Positions 42,139 to 50,451 of a stretch of 64,000 bases of DNA are shown piece after piece. The notes under the pieces were generated by a model. It was given only the letters and a program-made list of their open reading frames with translations, searched no databases and had not been told where the DNA came from. The stretch comes from Candidatus Nanopelagicaceae bacterium (GTDB lineage Bacteria > Actinomycetota > Actinomycetes > Nanopelagicales > Nanopelagicaceae), in the NCBI GenBank assembly GCA_947454735.1, contig CANGLK010000004.1, forward strand, positions 1 to 64,000. Direction: 5' to 3'. Each line of letters opens with the position of its first letter. The stretch's first letter is position 1. The position numbers and the translations under genes are program-made.

Positions 42139-43470
42139 TTACTTCTTAACTCCGCGCCATGTCTTAACAGCGCCCTTCCATGCATTCTGAAGCTCTACTG
42201 CGTACTGAGCTCCTGTGATCTTTCCAGCCATAAGCTTCTGACCTGATGCTCCGTAGAGATCCTGTCCACCTGCTGGGTAATAAGTGTTGATCCACTCAAG
42301 TGTGTTACCAGCGTTGACGTACTTAGCGATCTGCTGTGCCATGTATGTCTTTGGTGAAACTGTGAAGCCCTTGTAGACAGGGATGAAGTTCATTCCACCA
42401 TCGTCTACTGAACCTGCAACGCGCTTCTGTCCAGCTGGAGTTGTGTACAACCACTCAAGGAAGTCCACTGCACCAGCACGCTCAGCAGCTGTTGACTGTG
42501 TGTTGTCAACCATGAAGTAACCTGGAACGCCAACAGAGATTGACTTGTTAGCTGGATCCTTTGGATCGTTGCTGATTGGAAGTGGCATCAAACCGAAGTC
42601 AACACCGTTAGATGCTGTCAACAAGTTTGGCTCTGCCCAGTTACCCATGAACCAGAATGCAGCCTTACCTGAAGCAAGATCCTTCACTGAAAGGTCATAC
42701 TCTGTATCAGTTGTGTTTGGCTTAGCCTGGTTGTACTTGTTAAGAAGTGCGAATGTCTGAAGGTAGTTCTGGAATACAGCATCCTTTGAGAGATCCTTCT
42801 TGCCATCTGCAAGTGCATCGAGAACAGCCAAACGACCTTCGTGTGTTGGTGCTGAGTTAGCGAAGTAGATGTTTGTGAAGTGTGCACCAAGTGACCACCA
42901 GATGCTTGAGAAGCGAACTCCACCAGAACCTGCAGCCTTAACCTTGCGAAGTGCAACTTCGAGTGACTGACGTGTTGTGATCTTTGAAGGATCTACGCCT
43001 GCCTTATCGAGAACTGTCTTGTTGTAGAGAAGACCAAATGCTTCTGCTGTTGATGGAATACCAACAAGCTTGCCGCCAACTGTTGCTGCTTCAAGAAGTG
43101 AAGGAGAAACGAGCTTTGCGAGCTTTGAGCCCTTCCAATCCATGACCTTGTCAGCCATGTCAGGAATCTCTTGGAGTGTGTACATGATTGTTGGAGCATT
43201 CTTCGCAGCGTACATAGGTGTTACGTTCTGGAGGAATGTGAGCTTGCGATCACCTGGGATTGACTCAAGTGTGTAGCAAGACTGGCTAGCGTTGTATTCC
43301 TTAACAGCTGCGAGGAACTGATCCTGAATTTCAGGCTTAATTGTTCCGAGCATTGTTACCTTAGTCTTTGTTGCACATGTTGCAGCAGATGCAGGCGTTG
43401 TAGCCGCTACTACTGAAACTGAAAGTGCAGCAGCCAGTGCGAGAGCACCGAACTTTGTGAACTTCTTCAT
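42139..43470 (-). CDS. Extracellular sugar-binding protein of an ABC importer
   Basis: The 443-residue protein has a signal peptide (basic start, hydrophobic 8-24, cleavage near ASA at 29) without a lipobox Cys at the expected place, followed by a family 1 solute-binding domain: TKVTMLGTIKPE, YAAKNAPTIMYTLQEIPDMAD, GIPSTAEAFGLLYNKTVLDKAGVD, SGKAAFWFMGNWAEPNL and FLEWLYTTPAGQ. It delivers a sugar to the permease pair. Its association with GH32 and GH13 enzymes suggests sucrose or a fructo-oligosaccharide as substrate. A ribosome site GAAAGGAAA precedes the ATG, as in the surface-protein gene. Confidence 0.9.
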   Translation of the reverse strand: MKKFTKFGALALAAALSVSVVAATTPASAATCATKTKVTMLGTIKPEIQDQFLAAVKEYNASQSCYTLESIPGDRKLTFLQNVTPMYAAKNAPTIMYTLQEIPDMADKVMDWKGSKLAKLVSPSLLEAATVGGKLVGIPSTAEAFGLLYNKTVLDKAGVDPSKITTRQSLEVALRKVKAAGSGGVRFSSIWWSLGAHFTNIYFANSAPTHEGRLAVLDALADGKKDLSKDAVFQNYLQTFALLNKYNQAKPNTTDTEYDLSVKDLASGKAAFWFMGNWAEPNLLTASNGVDFGLMPLPISNDPKDPANKSISVGVPGYFMVDNTQSTAAERAGAVDFLEWLYTTPAGQKRVAGSVDDGGMNFIPVYKGFTVSPKTYMAQQIAKYVNAGNTLEWINTYYPAGGQDLYGASGQKLMAGKITGAQYAVELQNAWKGAVKTWRGVKK

Positions 43471-43581
43471 GAAGTATTTCCTTTCACGGGTTTAACCGGC
43501 GCCTAGGAGTTGCCGGTAGTGGGTAAACGGTAAGCCCTCTGAAGGCTCGTAGGAAAGTTGGGGGCAGTAACTCTTAGGCAA
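43471..43581 (-). promoter_or_regulatory. Leader/promoter region of the sugar-binding-protein gene
   Basis: The 111-bp gap after the GH32 gene holds a possible -10 TACCGT (43532 to 43527), a small stem CCGGC/GCCGG (43496-43500 with 43512-43516) and the GAAAGGAAA ribosome site. Two related GGGTTTAACCGG/GGGTAAACGG-like sequences could be regulator-binding sites. A separate promoter here would add to read-through from GH32. Confidence 0.35.
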
Positions 43582-44883
43582 CTAATTTGCAGGATTTTGC
43601 AGAACTGGGCGTGTGGCAGCGAGAGTGTGGAGGGTAGTCAGGGCGAAGCCCGCCTCGGGAATGAAGAGCTCAAGGCTGCCATGGTCAATGACCATCCGGA
43701 TCGTAAATTTTTCCAACTCGATAACGGGGCTCGCCTGGACTCCTTCTTCGACCTCAGCAAACCAGGCCTTACTGCGATCCACAACGAGCTTCTTAGTTGC
43801 GGGGTTAAATGAGATAACAACTTCTTGATTCTCACCCAGTGTGATGGCGATCTTCTGATCTGCGCTAATTTCAAAACTGTAATCGTGTGGTGTCACAAGT
43901 TCTGCGATGGGATGAGATGTCAACATCAATCGATTATTCACAGATGTAATCTGTAATTCGCGAGGGGCTGTCATAGAGCCGCGCCAGATTGGTGATGGAA
44001 GTTTTGACGCGTAATCCCAATTACTCATCCAGGCAAGGAAGATTCTTCTTCCATCTGCAACGTTATTAAAAGTCACTCCTGCATAATTGTCGCGACCATA
44101 ATCAATCCATAAAGTTTCACTCTGTGACGTTGTAAATATTCTTCCGTCCCAGTCGCCGATGAAGTACTGGGTTCCTGATCCACCAGCAACTCCGCCGGGG
44201 TTGAGTGAAACAATCAATACCCATTTCGTTTCACCACTTGGTGTTGGAAGCTCAAAGAGATCAGGGCATTCCCAGATGCCACCGATTGCGGCAAGGGGTC
44301 CAAAGTCAGAGAGGTGTGTCCAACTCTTTAAATCTGTTGATCTAAAGAATGCAATTTTAAATTCTTGTGGCTTTGCAACTGTCATCAACCAGGTTTGTGT
44401 TTCTGGCTCCCATGAAACCTTTGGATCACGGAAATCTTTCATTTCTAAATCAAGAACTGGATTATCTGCATACTTCATCCATGTCATGCCTTCATCGAGG
44501 CTAAAAGCAATATGTTGGGCTTGGTGGGTTTCATCATTTTGATGCACTGTATAAATCGCAACCATTGGTGGATTTTCAAGTGATCCAAAGCCACTGCTAT
44601 TTGTCAGATCGATTACTGCGCTTCCACTGAAAATGCCAGCTGTATCTGTGCAAGGAATAGCAACAGGTAGGTGCTGCCATGTATGTAAATCGGTACTTAC
44701 GGAGTGGCCCCATGACATATTGCCCCACAAGATCCCAGAAGGGTTGTGTTGATAGAAGAGGTGATATTTGCCTTTGTAAAAAAGTAAACCGTTGGGATCA
44801 TTGATCCAATTCTTTTCTGGTGTGAAGTGAAAAGTGGGGCGGAATTCTTCCGTGAAAACACTCGGGGTCGGGTGCGTTTGCAT
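43582..44883 (-). CDS. GH32 beta-fructosidase (sucrose/fructan hydrolase)
   Basis: The 433-residue protein has the GH32 catalytic motifs: WINDPNG at 26-32 (nucleophile Asp29), FRDP at 151-154 (transition-state stabiliser) and ECPD with Glu205 as acid/base. A C-terminal beta-sandwich region follows. There is no signal peptide, so it cleaves imported sucrose, fructans or sucrose-6-phosphate in the cytoplasm. The start is ATG 44883; an in-frame extension to 44979 would cross the divergent dedA start and is rejected. A TAAGGT -10 (44896 to 44891) ends 7 nt upstream, implying a leaderless mRNA. It heads GH32-binding protein-permeases. Confidence 0.9.
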   Translation of the reverse strand: MQTHPTPSVFTEEFRPTFHFTPEKNWINDPNGLLFYKGKYHLFYQHNPSGILWGNMSWGHSVSTDLHTWQHLPVAIPCTDTAGIFSGSAVIDLTNSSGFGSLENPPMVAIYTVHQNDETHQAQHIAFSLDEGMTWMKYADNPVLDLEMKDFRDPKVSWEPETQTWLMTVAKPQEFKIAFFRSTDLKSWTHLSDFGPLAAIGGIWECPDLFELPTPSGETKWVLIVSLNPGGVAGGSGTQYFIGDWDGRIFTTSQSETLWIDYGRDNYAGVTFNNVADGRRIFLAWMSNWDYASKLPSPIWRGSMTAPRELQITSVNNRLMLTSHPIAELVTPHDYSFEISADQKIAITLGENQEVVISFNPATKKLVVDRSKAWFAEVEEGVQASPVIELEKFTIRMVIDHGSLELFIPEAGFALTTLHTLAATRPVLQNPAN

Positions 44884-44890
44884 GGCGCGT

Positions 44891-44900
44891 ACCTTATCCT
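44891..44900. promoter_or_regulatory. Bidirectional promoter with shared-TA -10 hexamers
   Basis: ACCTTATCCT contains TAAGGT on the minus strand (44896 to 44891), 7 nt before the GH32 ATG, and TATCCT on the plus strand (44895-44900), 6 nt before the dedA ATG at 44907. The hexamers overlap by the TA at 44895-44896. Confidence 0.55.
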
Positions 44901-44906
44901 CTACAT

Positions 44907-45557
44907 ATGAATATCGCTGCAAATATCTTTGATGCACATTCAATTGTTGGGGATTTAGGTCTTGCTGGAGTTCTAGCAATTATCTTCGCTGAGACTGGTC
45001 TTCTTCTTGGCCTCGCTTTTCCAGGAGATTCACTTCTCTTTATCGCGGGAATTGCAGCTTCATCTGCAGGAGCTCAGATTCTTGGTGGGGCATCCCTTCA
45101 CGCAATCTCTATCTTTATTGGTGCGCCACTTGTTGCAATTATCGGTTCGCAATTCGGCCACTTTTTAGGAAATCGTTACGGTCGCAAACTCTTTGATCGC
45201 CCTAACGGTCGCTTCTTTACGCAAGAACGTGTTTCGCAGACAGAGCGATGGCTCTCAAAATATGGCGTTGGTAAGGCGTTGATCCTCGCGCGCTTTATTC
45301 CTTTTGTCCGCACACTGATCAATCCAATGGTGGGAATCATTGGTTACCCTGCACGTAAATTCCTTCTCTGGAATGTTATTGGTGCACTCCTGTGGACAGA
45401 ATTAGTTCTCGGTGCAGGTTATGTGCTCGGAAATAAAATCAGTGGATCTATCGATAAGTATTTGCTTCCCATTGTTGCGCTGATTGTCCTTGTGAGTGTG
45501 TTGCCGGTTGCGATTGAGGTATTGAAAGAGTGGCGTACGAAGAAGGATCTCTCTTAA
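44907..45557 (+). CDS. DedA-family membrane protein
   Basis: The 216-residue protein shows the DedA (SNARE-associated/VTT) pattern: ETGLLLGLAFPGDSLLFIAGI near residue 28, GSQFGHFLGNRYGRKLF, ERWLSKYGVGKALILARFIPFVRTLINPMVGIIGYPARKFLLWNVIGALLW with the conserved R-F-x-P-x-x-R segment, and further helices at the C-terminus. Family members are membrane proteins implicated in undecaprenyl-phosphate or phospholipid flipping, which would link to envelope building. The ATG at 44907 follows a TATCCT -10 by 6 nt (leaderless). The 3' end overlaps pyrE by 4 bp. Confidence 0.88.
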   Translation: MNIAANIFDAHSIVGDLGLAGVLAIIFAETGLLLGLAFPGDSLLFIAGIAASSAGAQILGGASLHAISIFIGAPLVAIIGSQFGHFLGNRYGRKLFDRPNGRFFTQERVSQTERWLSKYGVGKALILARFIPFVRTLINPMVGIIGYPARKFLLWNVIGALLWTELVLGAGYVLGNKISGSIDKYLLPIVALIVLVSVLPVAIEVLKEWRTKKDLS

Positions 45558-46087
45558 AGACCAAGGTCTGCTAATTGATAGGCGGCGTAATACTTGTAAC
45601 CAGCTGCCTCAATTGCATCCTTCGCGCCACGCTCAACGATGACTGCAACTCCAACAACAATTGCACCAGCTTCAATGAGAGCTTCAACTGCTGTTAATAC
45701 AGAGCCACCGGTAGTTGAGGTATCTTCAACTGCTAATACGCGCTTACCTTTTACATCTGGTCCTTCGATGCGACGTTGAAGACCGTGAGCTTTTCCTTCT
45801 TTACGCACTACAAAAGAATCAAGTGCGCGACCATTGCGTGATGCAATGTGCATCATCGCCGTTGCAACAGGATCCGCACCAAGTGTTAGACCACCCACTG
45901 CATCGAATTCAAGATCCTTGGTGAGATCGAGCATGACCTCTCCCACTAGTGGAGCTGCGACATGATCCAAAGTGATTCGGCGAAGATCTACGTAGTAATC
46001 AGCTTCCTTGCCTGAAGATAAGATCACTTTTCCGTGAACTACAGCTTTGCTGATGATTTCATTCTTAAGGGATTCGCGTGCGCTCAT
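45554..46087 (-). CDS. pyrE: Orotate phosphoribosyltransferase
   Basis: The 177-residue protein has the PRPP-binding motif VLAVEDTSTTGGSVL near residue 115-130, the N-terminal LSSGKEADYYVDLR substrate loop and GLTLGADPVA. It converts orotate and PRPP to OMP in pyrimidine synthesis. No other pyr genes are nearby. The ATG at 46087 has TAAGGT (46099 to 46094) ending 6 nt upstream and no independent ribosome site, so a leaderless mRNA is likely, separate from the chaperone operon that ends just upstream. Confidence 0.92.
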   Translation of the reverse strand: MSARESLKNEIISKAVVHGKVILSSGKEADYYVDLRRITLDHVAAPLVGEVMLDLTKDLEFDAVGGLTLGADPVATAMMHIASRNGRALDSFVVRKEGKAHGLQRRIEGPDVKGKRVLAVEDTSTTGGSVLTAVEALIEAGAIVVGVAVIVERGAKDAIEAAGYKYYAAYQLADLGL

Positions 46088-46103
46088 GAGGTGACCTTAT
46101 CTT

Positions 46104-46496
46104 CTACTTGTTGTCGTCATAGAGAATGACTTCAGGAGATTTCTTCTTACTTTTTAAACTCTTCGGTGGATTCTCTTCTAGAAGCGCATCCATCTCGATG
46201 CGAAGCTGTGCGACTTCAATCGCCATATTTGCCATCGCAGTTTCGAGCTCGATAATCCGCTTAACCCCTGCATGATTGATTCCCTCGCCCACCAGGCGTT
46301 GAACCATACGAAGAGATGCAATATCGCGTAGCGAATAGCGGCGGTTACGTCCTTCAGTGCGATCTGGTGAGACTAAACCGAGGCGATCATATTGGCGCAG
46401 CGTTTGTGGGTGAAGGCCAGAGAGCTCTGCTGCAACTGAGATGACATAGAGACCTTTCTCATCATCAATCTCATGTGGTTCGCGGTTCTCGCTCAT
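46104..46496 (-). CDS. hspR: Heat-shock repressor HspR (MerR family)
   Basis: The 130-residue protein has the MerR-type HTH: YVISVAAELSGLHPQTLRQYDRLGLVSPDRTEGRNRRYSLRDIASLRMVQ, followed by a coiled-coil helix (GINHAGVKRIIELE...) and a Lys-rich C-terminus. HspR binds HAIR inverted repeats with DnaK as co-repressor and autoregulates the dnaK operon. It overlaps the dnaJ stop by 4 bp and is the last gene of dnaK-grpE-dnaJ-hspR. A matching HAIR site lies upstream of dnaK at 49838-49858. Confidence 0.93.
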   Translation of the reverse strand: MSENREPHEIDDEKGLYVISVAAELSGLHPQTLRQYDRLGLVSPDRTEGRNRRYSLRDIASLRMVQRLVGEGINHAGVKRIIELETAMANMAIEVAQLRIEMDALLEENPPKSLKSKKKSPEVILYDDNK

Positions 46497-47416
46497 ACCT
46501 TTGCCTTTGTATTAAATTCAGAACGAACATCGTGATCCTTTGTTAATTCCTCAAATTTCTTTAGCGCCTCTAACGCTTCACCTTCAACACGACGTGGTAC
46601 TTGAACATCGATAGTGACAAGTAAGTCGCCGACTGTATGGCCCTTTGTGATTCCTCGACCTTTAACGCGAAGTACCCGTCCTGTAGGTGTTCCAGGGGCT
46701 AGGCGGACAGTGACATCCTCGCCACCAAGTGTGGGAACTTTGATATCGGCGCCGAGTGTTGCCTCAGTAAAAGTAACCGGGAGGGTGAGTAACAAGTTCT
46801 CACCTTTACGCGAAAAGATTGGGTGTGTTTTAACTGTAAGCAAGATAAAGAGATCGCCTGGGCCAGCTTCTCCTGGTGCTCCTTTTCCTTTAACGCGAAT
46901 CTTTGCACCATCATTGACTCCTGCTGGAACTCGCGCAGTGATGTTCTGCGCCTTTCCATCTGCAGATAATTTCAAATCAAGAGTCGTTCCAAAGATTGAC
47001 TCTTTAAATGTAATAGTTGATTCTGTTTGAAGATCCTGTCCTTTACGCGGGCCGCGACGCATACCTGCGCCACCAAATAGATTTGCGAATATATCTTGTG
47101 GGTTGCCTCCACCGAAGATGTCAGAGAAATCTCCACCTTGGTAATTTCCGCCACCGGTAGGTGCGCGGAATCCGCCACGTTCAAAGAGTGAACGCGCTTC
47201 GTCATACTCTGCGCGCTTCTTCGGATCAGACAAGATGTCATACGCTTCAGAGACAGCTTTAAATTTCTCTTCCAACGCGGAATCACCCTGATTCTTATCT
47301 GGGTGTAGATCGCGCGCTAATGAGCGGTACTTCTTCTTAATTTCCTCAGGGGTCGCTTTCTTATCAACTCCGAGGACTTTATAGAAGTCCTTCTCATAGA
47401 GATCTTTTGCTGCCAT
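46493..47416 (-). CDS. dnaJ: DnaJ-type co-chaperone lacking the zinc-finger domain
   Basis: The 307-residue protein has an N-terminal J domain (DFYKVLGVDKKATPEEIKKKYR, the HPD motif in DLHPDKNQ), a Gly/Phe-rich linker (FGGGNPQDIFANLFGG) and two C-terminal beta domains. The four CXXCXGXG repeats of classical DnaJ are absent, so it is a type II/CbpA-like J protein. It stimulates DnaK ATPase. It starts 6 bp after grpE. A zinc-finger DnaJ (dnaJ2, next to hrcA in many actinobacteria) would have to lie elsewhere. Confidence 0.93.
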   Translation of the reverse strand: MAAKDLYEKDFYKVLGVDKKATPEEIKKKYRSLARDLHPDKNQGDSALEEKFKAVSEAYDILSDPKKRAEYDEARSLFERGGFRAPTGGGNYQGGDFSDIFGGGNPQDIFANLFGGAGMRRGPRKGQDLQTESTITFKESIFGTTLDLKLSADGKAQNITARVPAGVNDGAKIRVKGKGAPGEAGPGDLFILLTVKTHPIFSRKGENLLLTLPVTFTEATLGADIKVPTLGGEDVTVRLAPGTPTGRVLRVKGRGITKGHTVGDLLVTIDVQVPRRVEGEALEALKKFEELTKDHDVRSEFNTKAKV

Positions 47417-47422
47417 CGTTTA

Positions 47423-47917
47423 TTACGCCTCTGGCTCGGTTACAGATACACGTGCAGGGCGCAAGATGCGCTCCTTGTACTTATAACCAGGTTGCAAAAT
47501 CTTCGATGCGGTAGCAACTGCAACATCTGCAGAGGTGTCGTGCATCAACGCCTCGTGGATCTGTGGATCAAATAGATCGCCATCGGTTCCGTACTTTTCA
47601 AGACCGAATCGATTTGTCAGTGATGACAATTGATCGGCAACAGCTTTAAATCCACCGGTGAGTTCGCCATGTTGTGATGCGCGATCAATATCGTCCAAAG
47701 TAGCTAATAGCTCTGTTAATACAGAGCCGATAGCGTTCTCATGAGCAACAGAGCGATCACGCTCTACACGCTTGCGGTAGTTGGCATATTCAGCCTGAAG
47801 ACGTTGAAGGTCTGCAGTAAGAGATGCAACCGGGTCAGTCTCCTGACCCGGTGCAGCAGCTTCTACAACTTCTTCAGCGTTTTCTGTAACAACTTCTTGA
47901 GTTGTTTCATCAGTCAT
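47423..47917 (-). CDS. grpE: Nucleotide-exchange factor GrpE
   Basis: The 164-residue protein has an acidic N-terminal tail, a long coiled coil (SLTADLQRLQAEYANYRKRVERDRSVAHENAIGSVLTELLATLDDIDRA) and the C-terminal beta domain with ALMHDTSADVAVATASKILQPGYKYKERILRPARVSV, the GrpE signature. It releases ADP from DnaK. It sits 4 bp after dnaK and 6 bp before dnaJ in the heat-shock operon. Confidence 0.95.
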   Translation of the reverse strand: MTDETTQEVVTENAEEVVEAAAPGQETDPVASLTADLQRLQAEYANYRKRVERDRSVAHENAIGSVLTELLATLDDIDRASQHGELTGGFKAVADQLSSLTNRFGLEKYGTDGDLFDPQIHEALMHDTSADVAVATASKILQPGYKYKERILRPARVSVTEPEA

Positions 47918-47921
47918 TGAA

Positions 47922-49745
47922 TTATGCCTGCTCTTCTTCGACTACTTCAGCGTCTTCGACGCCATCATCTGCAGGTGCGCCTTCAGCCTGTGCAGCGTTA
48001 GCTGCATAGAGTGCGCCACCGACTGCCTGTGAAAGTGTTGAAACTTTCTCAGTTGATGATTTGATCATCTCGAAGTTGGCACCACCGAGAGCTGTCTTCA
48101 ACTCTTCAAGTGCTGCATCAAGCTCTGACTTCTGTGTAGCAAGTTCACCTTCGAACTTACCTTCGTTATCTTTAAGGAATTTCTCTGTCTGATAGAGAAG
48201 TGAATCGCCAGTGTTGCGAATCTCTGCCTCTTCACGACGCTGCTTATCTTCATTTGCGTGTGCTTCAGCATCTTGCATCATACGATCGATCTCATCCTTT
48301 GAAAGAGCAGATCCACCTGTGATGGTCATACCTTGCTCTTTACCTGTTGCGAGATCCTTCGCTGATACGTGAACGATTCCGTTAGCATCGATATCGAAGG
48401 TTACTTCGATCTGTGGAACTCCGCGTGGAGCTGGTGCAATTCCAGTGAGCTCAAACATTCCAAGCTTTTTGTTATATGCAGCCATCTCGCGCTCACCTTG
48501 GTAAGCCTGAATCTGTACAGCTGGCTGGCTATCGTCAGCAGTTGTAAAGATCTCTGAACGCTTTGTTGGGATAGTTGTGTTGCGCTCAATGAGCTTTGTC
48601 ATTACTCCACCCTTGGTTTCAATACCAAGTGAGAGAGGTGTGACATCGAGAAGAAGTACATCCTTCACTTCACCCTTAAGAACACCAGCCTGAAGTGATG
48701 CACCAACTGCAACTACTTCATCAGGGTTAACGCCCTTATTTGGCTCTTTTCCGCCTGTGAGTTCGCGTACCAAATCAACAACAGCTGGCATACGCGTAGA
48801 TCCGCCAACGAGAACGACTGATTCAATCTTGTTGATTGCAATTCCTGCATCTTTAAGAACTGCCTGGAATGGCTTCTTGCAACGATCGAGAAGATCAGCT
48901 GTGAGTGCTTGGAACTGTGCACGTGTGATTGTCTCGTCGAGAAAGAGTGGATTCTTCTCTGCATCAACTGTGATGTATGGAAGGTTGATAGTTGCAGATT
49001 GTGAAGATGAGAGTTCAATCTTCGCCTTCTCTGCAGCTTCGCGAATTCGCTGCATCGCCATCTTATCTTTTGTAAGGTCGATGCCATTTGCAGATCCAAA
49101 TGTCTTTACGAGGTGATCAACAAGTGCCTGATCCCAGTCATCTCCACCAAGGTGGTTATCACCTGATGTTGCTTTAACTTCAACTACACCATCGCCGATT
49201 TCAAGAAGTGAAACGTCAAATGTTCCACCGCCAAGGTCGAAGACGAGAATTGTCTGCTCTTTATCTGCCTTATCAAGACCGTATGCAAGCGCGGCAGCTG
49301 TTGGCTCGTTGATGATACGAAGAACATTAAGTCCTGCGATTTCGCCAGCTTCCTTAGTTGCTTGACGCTCTGCATCAGAGAAATATGCAGGGACTGTGAT
49401 TACTGCATCTGTTACTGACTCACCGAGGTAAGCCTCTGCATCGCGCTTCAACTTCTGAAGAACGCGCGCTGAAATTTCTTGTGGTGTGTACTTCTTGCCA
49501 TCAATCTCTTGTGTCCAAGATGTACCCATGTGACGCTTAACGGAACGAATTGTTCGCTCAACATTTGTCACTGATTGACGCTTTGCAACTTCACCGACGA
49601 GAACTTCGCCATTCTTTGCGAATGCAACGATCGATGGGGTTGTGCGAGCGCCTTCTGCGTTTGCAATAACTGTTGGCTCTCCACCTTCGAGAACTGATAC
49701 GCAGCTATTTGTTGTTCCTAAGTCGATTCCGACTGCTCTAGCCAT
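47922..49745 (-). CDS. dnaK: Chaperone DnaK (Hsp70)
   Basis: The 607-residue protein starts [21 protein letters not shown] (phosphate 1 motif), with [29 protein letters not shown] and [12 protein letters not shown] completing the actin-like ATPase, the interdomain linker [15 protein letters not shown], a substrate-binding domain and an acidic, Glu/Ala-rich C-terminus ([13 protein letters not shown]). It is the first gene of the operon. A strong AAGGAG ribosome site precedes the ATG, and the promoter region holds a HAIR operator. Confidence 0.97.
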   Translation of the reverse strand: MARAVGIDLGTTNSCVSVLEGGEPTVIANAEGARTTPSIVAFAKNGEVLVGEVAKRQSVTNVERTIRSVKRHMGTSWTQEIDGKKYTPQEISARVLQKLKRDAEAYLGESVTDAVITVPAYFSDAERQATKEAGEIAGLNVLRIINEPTAAALAYGLDKADKEQTILVFDLGGGTFDVSLLEIGDGVVEVKATSGDNHLGGDDWDQALVDHLVKTFGSANGIDLTKDKMAMQRIREAAEKAKIELSSSQSATINLPYITVDAEKNPLFLDETITRAQFQALTADLLDRCKKPFQAVLKDAGIAINKIESVVLVGGSTRMPAVVDLVRELTGGKEPNKGVNPDEVVAVGASLQAGVLKGEVKDVLLLDVTPLSLGIETKGGVMTKLIERNTTIPTKRSEIFTTADDSQPAVQIQAYQGEREMAAYNKKLGMFELTGIAPAPRGVPQIEVTFDIDANGIVHVSAKDLATGKEQGMTITGGSALSKDEIDRMMQDAEAHANEDKQRREEAEIRNTGDSLLYQTEKFLKDNEGKFEGELATQKSELDAALEELKTALGGANFEMIKSSTEKVSTLSQAVGGALYAANAAQAEGAPADDGVEDAEVVEEEQA

Positions 49746-49823
49746 TTATTGCTCCTTCTCACTATCTCTTGTCTCCCGAGCCAATTTGGGTCAGGGCTTG
49801 CACTTTTCGAGAGACCTGAGTTG

Positions 49824-49858
49824 ATAGTACCCAAAGAGTTGAGTCGCTGCGACTCAGG
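49824..49858 (-). promoter_or_regulatory. dnaK promoter with HAIR operator
   Basis: GTTGAGT-N7-ACTCAGG at 49838-49858 matches the HspR-associated inverted repeat CTTGAGT-N7-ACTCAAG at 12 of 14 positions. A probable -10, TACTAT (49829 to 49824), follows on the minus strand, so HspR would cover the -35 region. A further half site (CTGAGTT) lies at about 49816-49822. This gives a leader of roughly 70 nt before dnaK. Confidence 0.75.
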
Positions 49859-49897
49859 TTTCTTGATAGGTAGAACAGGGGGCGGTACGGCTTTATT

Positions 49898-49995
49898 CCC
49901 AACCTGATTTCAGTTGGAAGGCGATGTTAAGAATCGGTGCACTGCTGGCATGGGGCAATCTGACCGCACGTCGCCGTAACTGAAATCAGGTTGGG
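49898..49995. repeat. 98-bp element with perfect 18-bp terminal inverted repeats
   Basis: CCCAACCTGATTTCAGTT (49898-49915) is exactly complementary in reverse to AACTGAAATCAGGTTGGG (49978-49995). An inner stem GGCGA/TCGCC (49920-49924 with 49971-49975) extends the pairing. It ends 1 bp before the dciA stop codon. No T-tract follows on either strand, so it is not a typical terminator. It could be a structured RNA, a small inverted-repeat element, or a 3' stabiliser of the dnaA-dnaN-recF-dciA transcript. Confidence 0.6.
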
Positions 49996-49996
49996 G

Positions 49997-50449
49997 TTAG
50001 CCGTAGGTGTCGCGGGGGCCGCGGCCGTTGGAGACCGAGCGGATCCCCTTCTTCCATGAGGGAGCTTGAGGACCGATAAATCGAAGTGCTTCGACGAGAG
50101 CGCCGGGAGCGCTAGCTCGGATTGTGGCGAGGATGTCGTTCTGAGCCAGGGTCAATTGGGTCGCCCAAGCGGTTGATGAGCATTGAACGAGTAACTTTCC
50201 CTCGAGCAGTGAAATTGGTTCGGTGTGCTGGGCGACATCTGCCCCAACAATCTTGGCCCAGGTGGCGAAGAGGTTCCCTTCAGCCAACCCTGAATCCCAT
50301 TCGCGATCCTTCACAAGGTCTTCGAGGATGTTGGAGACAAGGGTTGGATCTCCCGGGCCTTTGCCGCGCTCGGGGCGCGGGCGAGACTTCTTAATAAAAC
50401 CAGTCTTATAACTGCGGAAGAGGTCGAGGGCGAGATCGCGCTTTGCCAT
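49997..50449 (-). CDS. dciA: DciA-like DUF721 protein (helicase-loading factor family)
   Basis: The 150-residue protein matches the DUF721/DciA family: a variable basic N-terminus (SRPRPERGKGPGDP), then WDSGLAEGNLFATWAKIVGADVAQHTEPISLLEGKLLVQCSSTAWATQLTLAQNDILATI. DciA proteins bind and load the replicative DnaB helicase in bacteria lacking DnaC/DnaI. It follows recF by 2 bp, the usual actinobacterial order dnaA-dnaN-recF-dciA. The normally adjacent gyrB is not downstream here; an inverted-repeat element and then dnaK follow instead. Confidence 0.85.
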   Translation of the reverse strand: MAKRDLALDLFRSYKTGFIKKSRPRPERGKGPGDPTLVSNILEDLVKDREWDSGLAEGNLFATWAKIVGADVAQHTEPISLLEGKLLVQCSSTAWATQLTLAQNDILATIRASAPGALVEALRFIGPQAPSWKKGIRSVSNGRGPRDTYG

Positions 50450-50451
50450 CG

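Noticed and set aside
49898-49995. Integron attC recombination site
   Set aside because: The arms end in AAC/GTT-like bases, but the R-Y-Y-Y-A-A-C / G-T-T-R-R-R-Y cores do not fit, the pairing is perfect with no extrahelical bases, and there is no integrase or cassette array.
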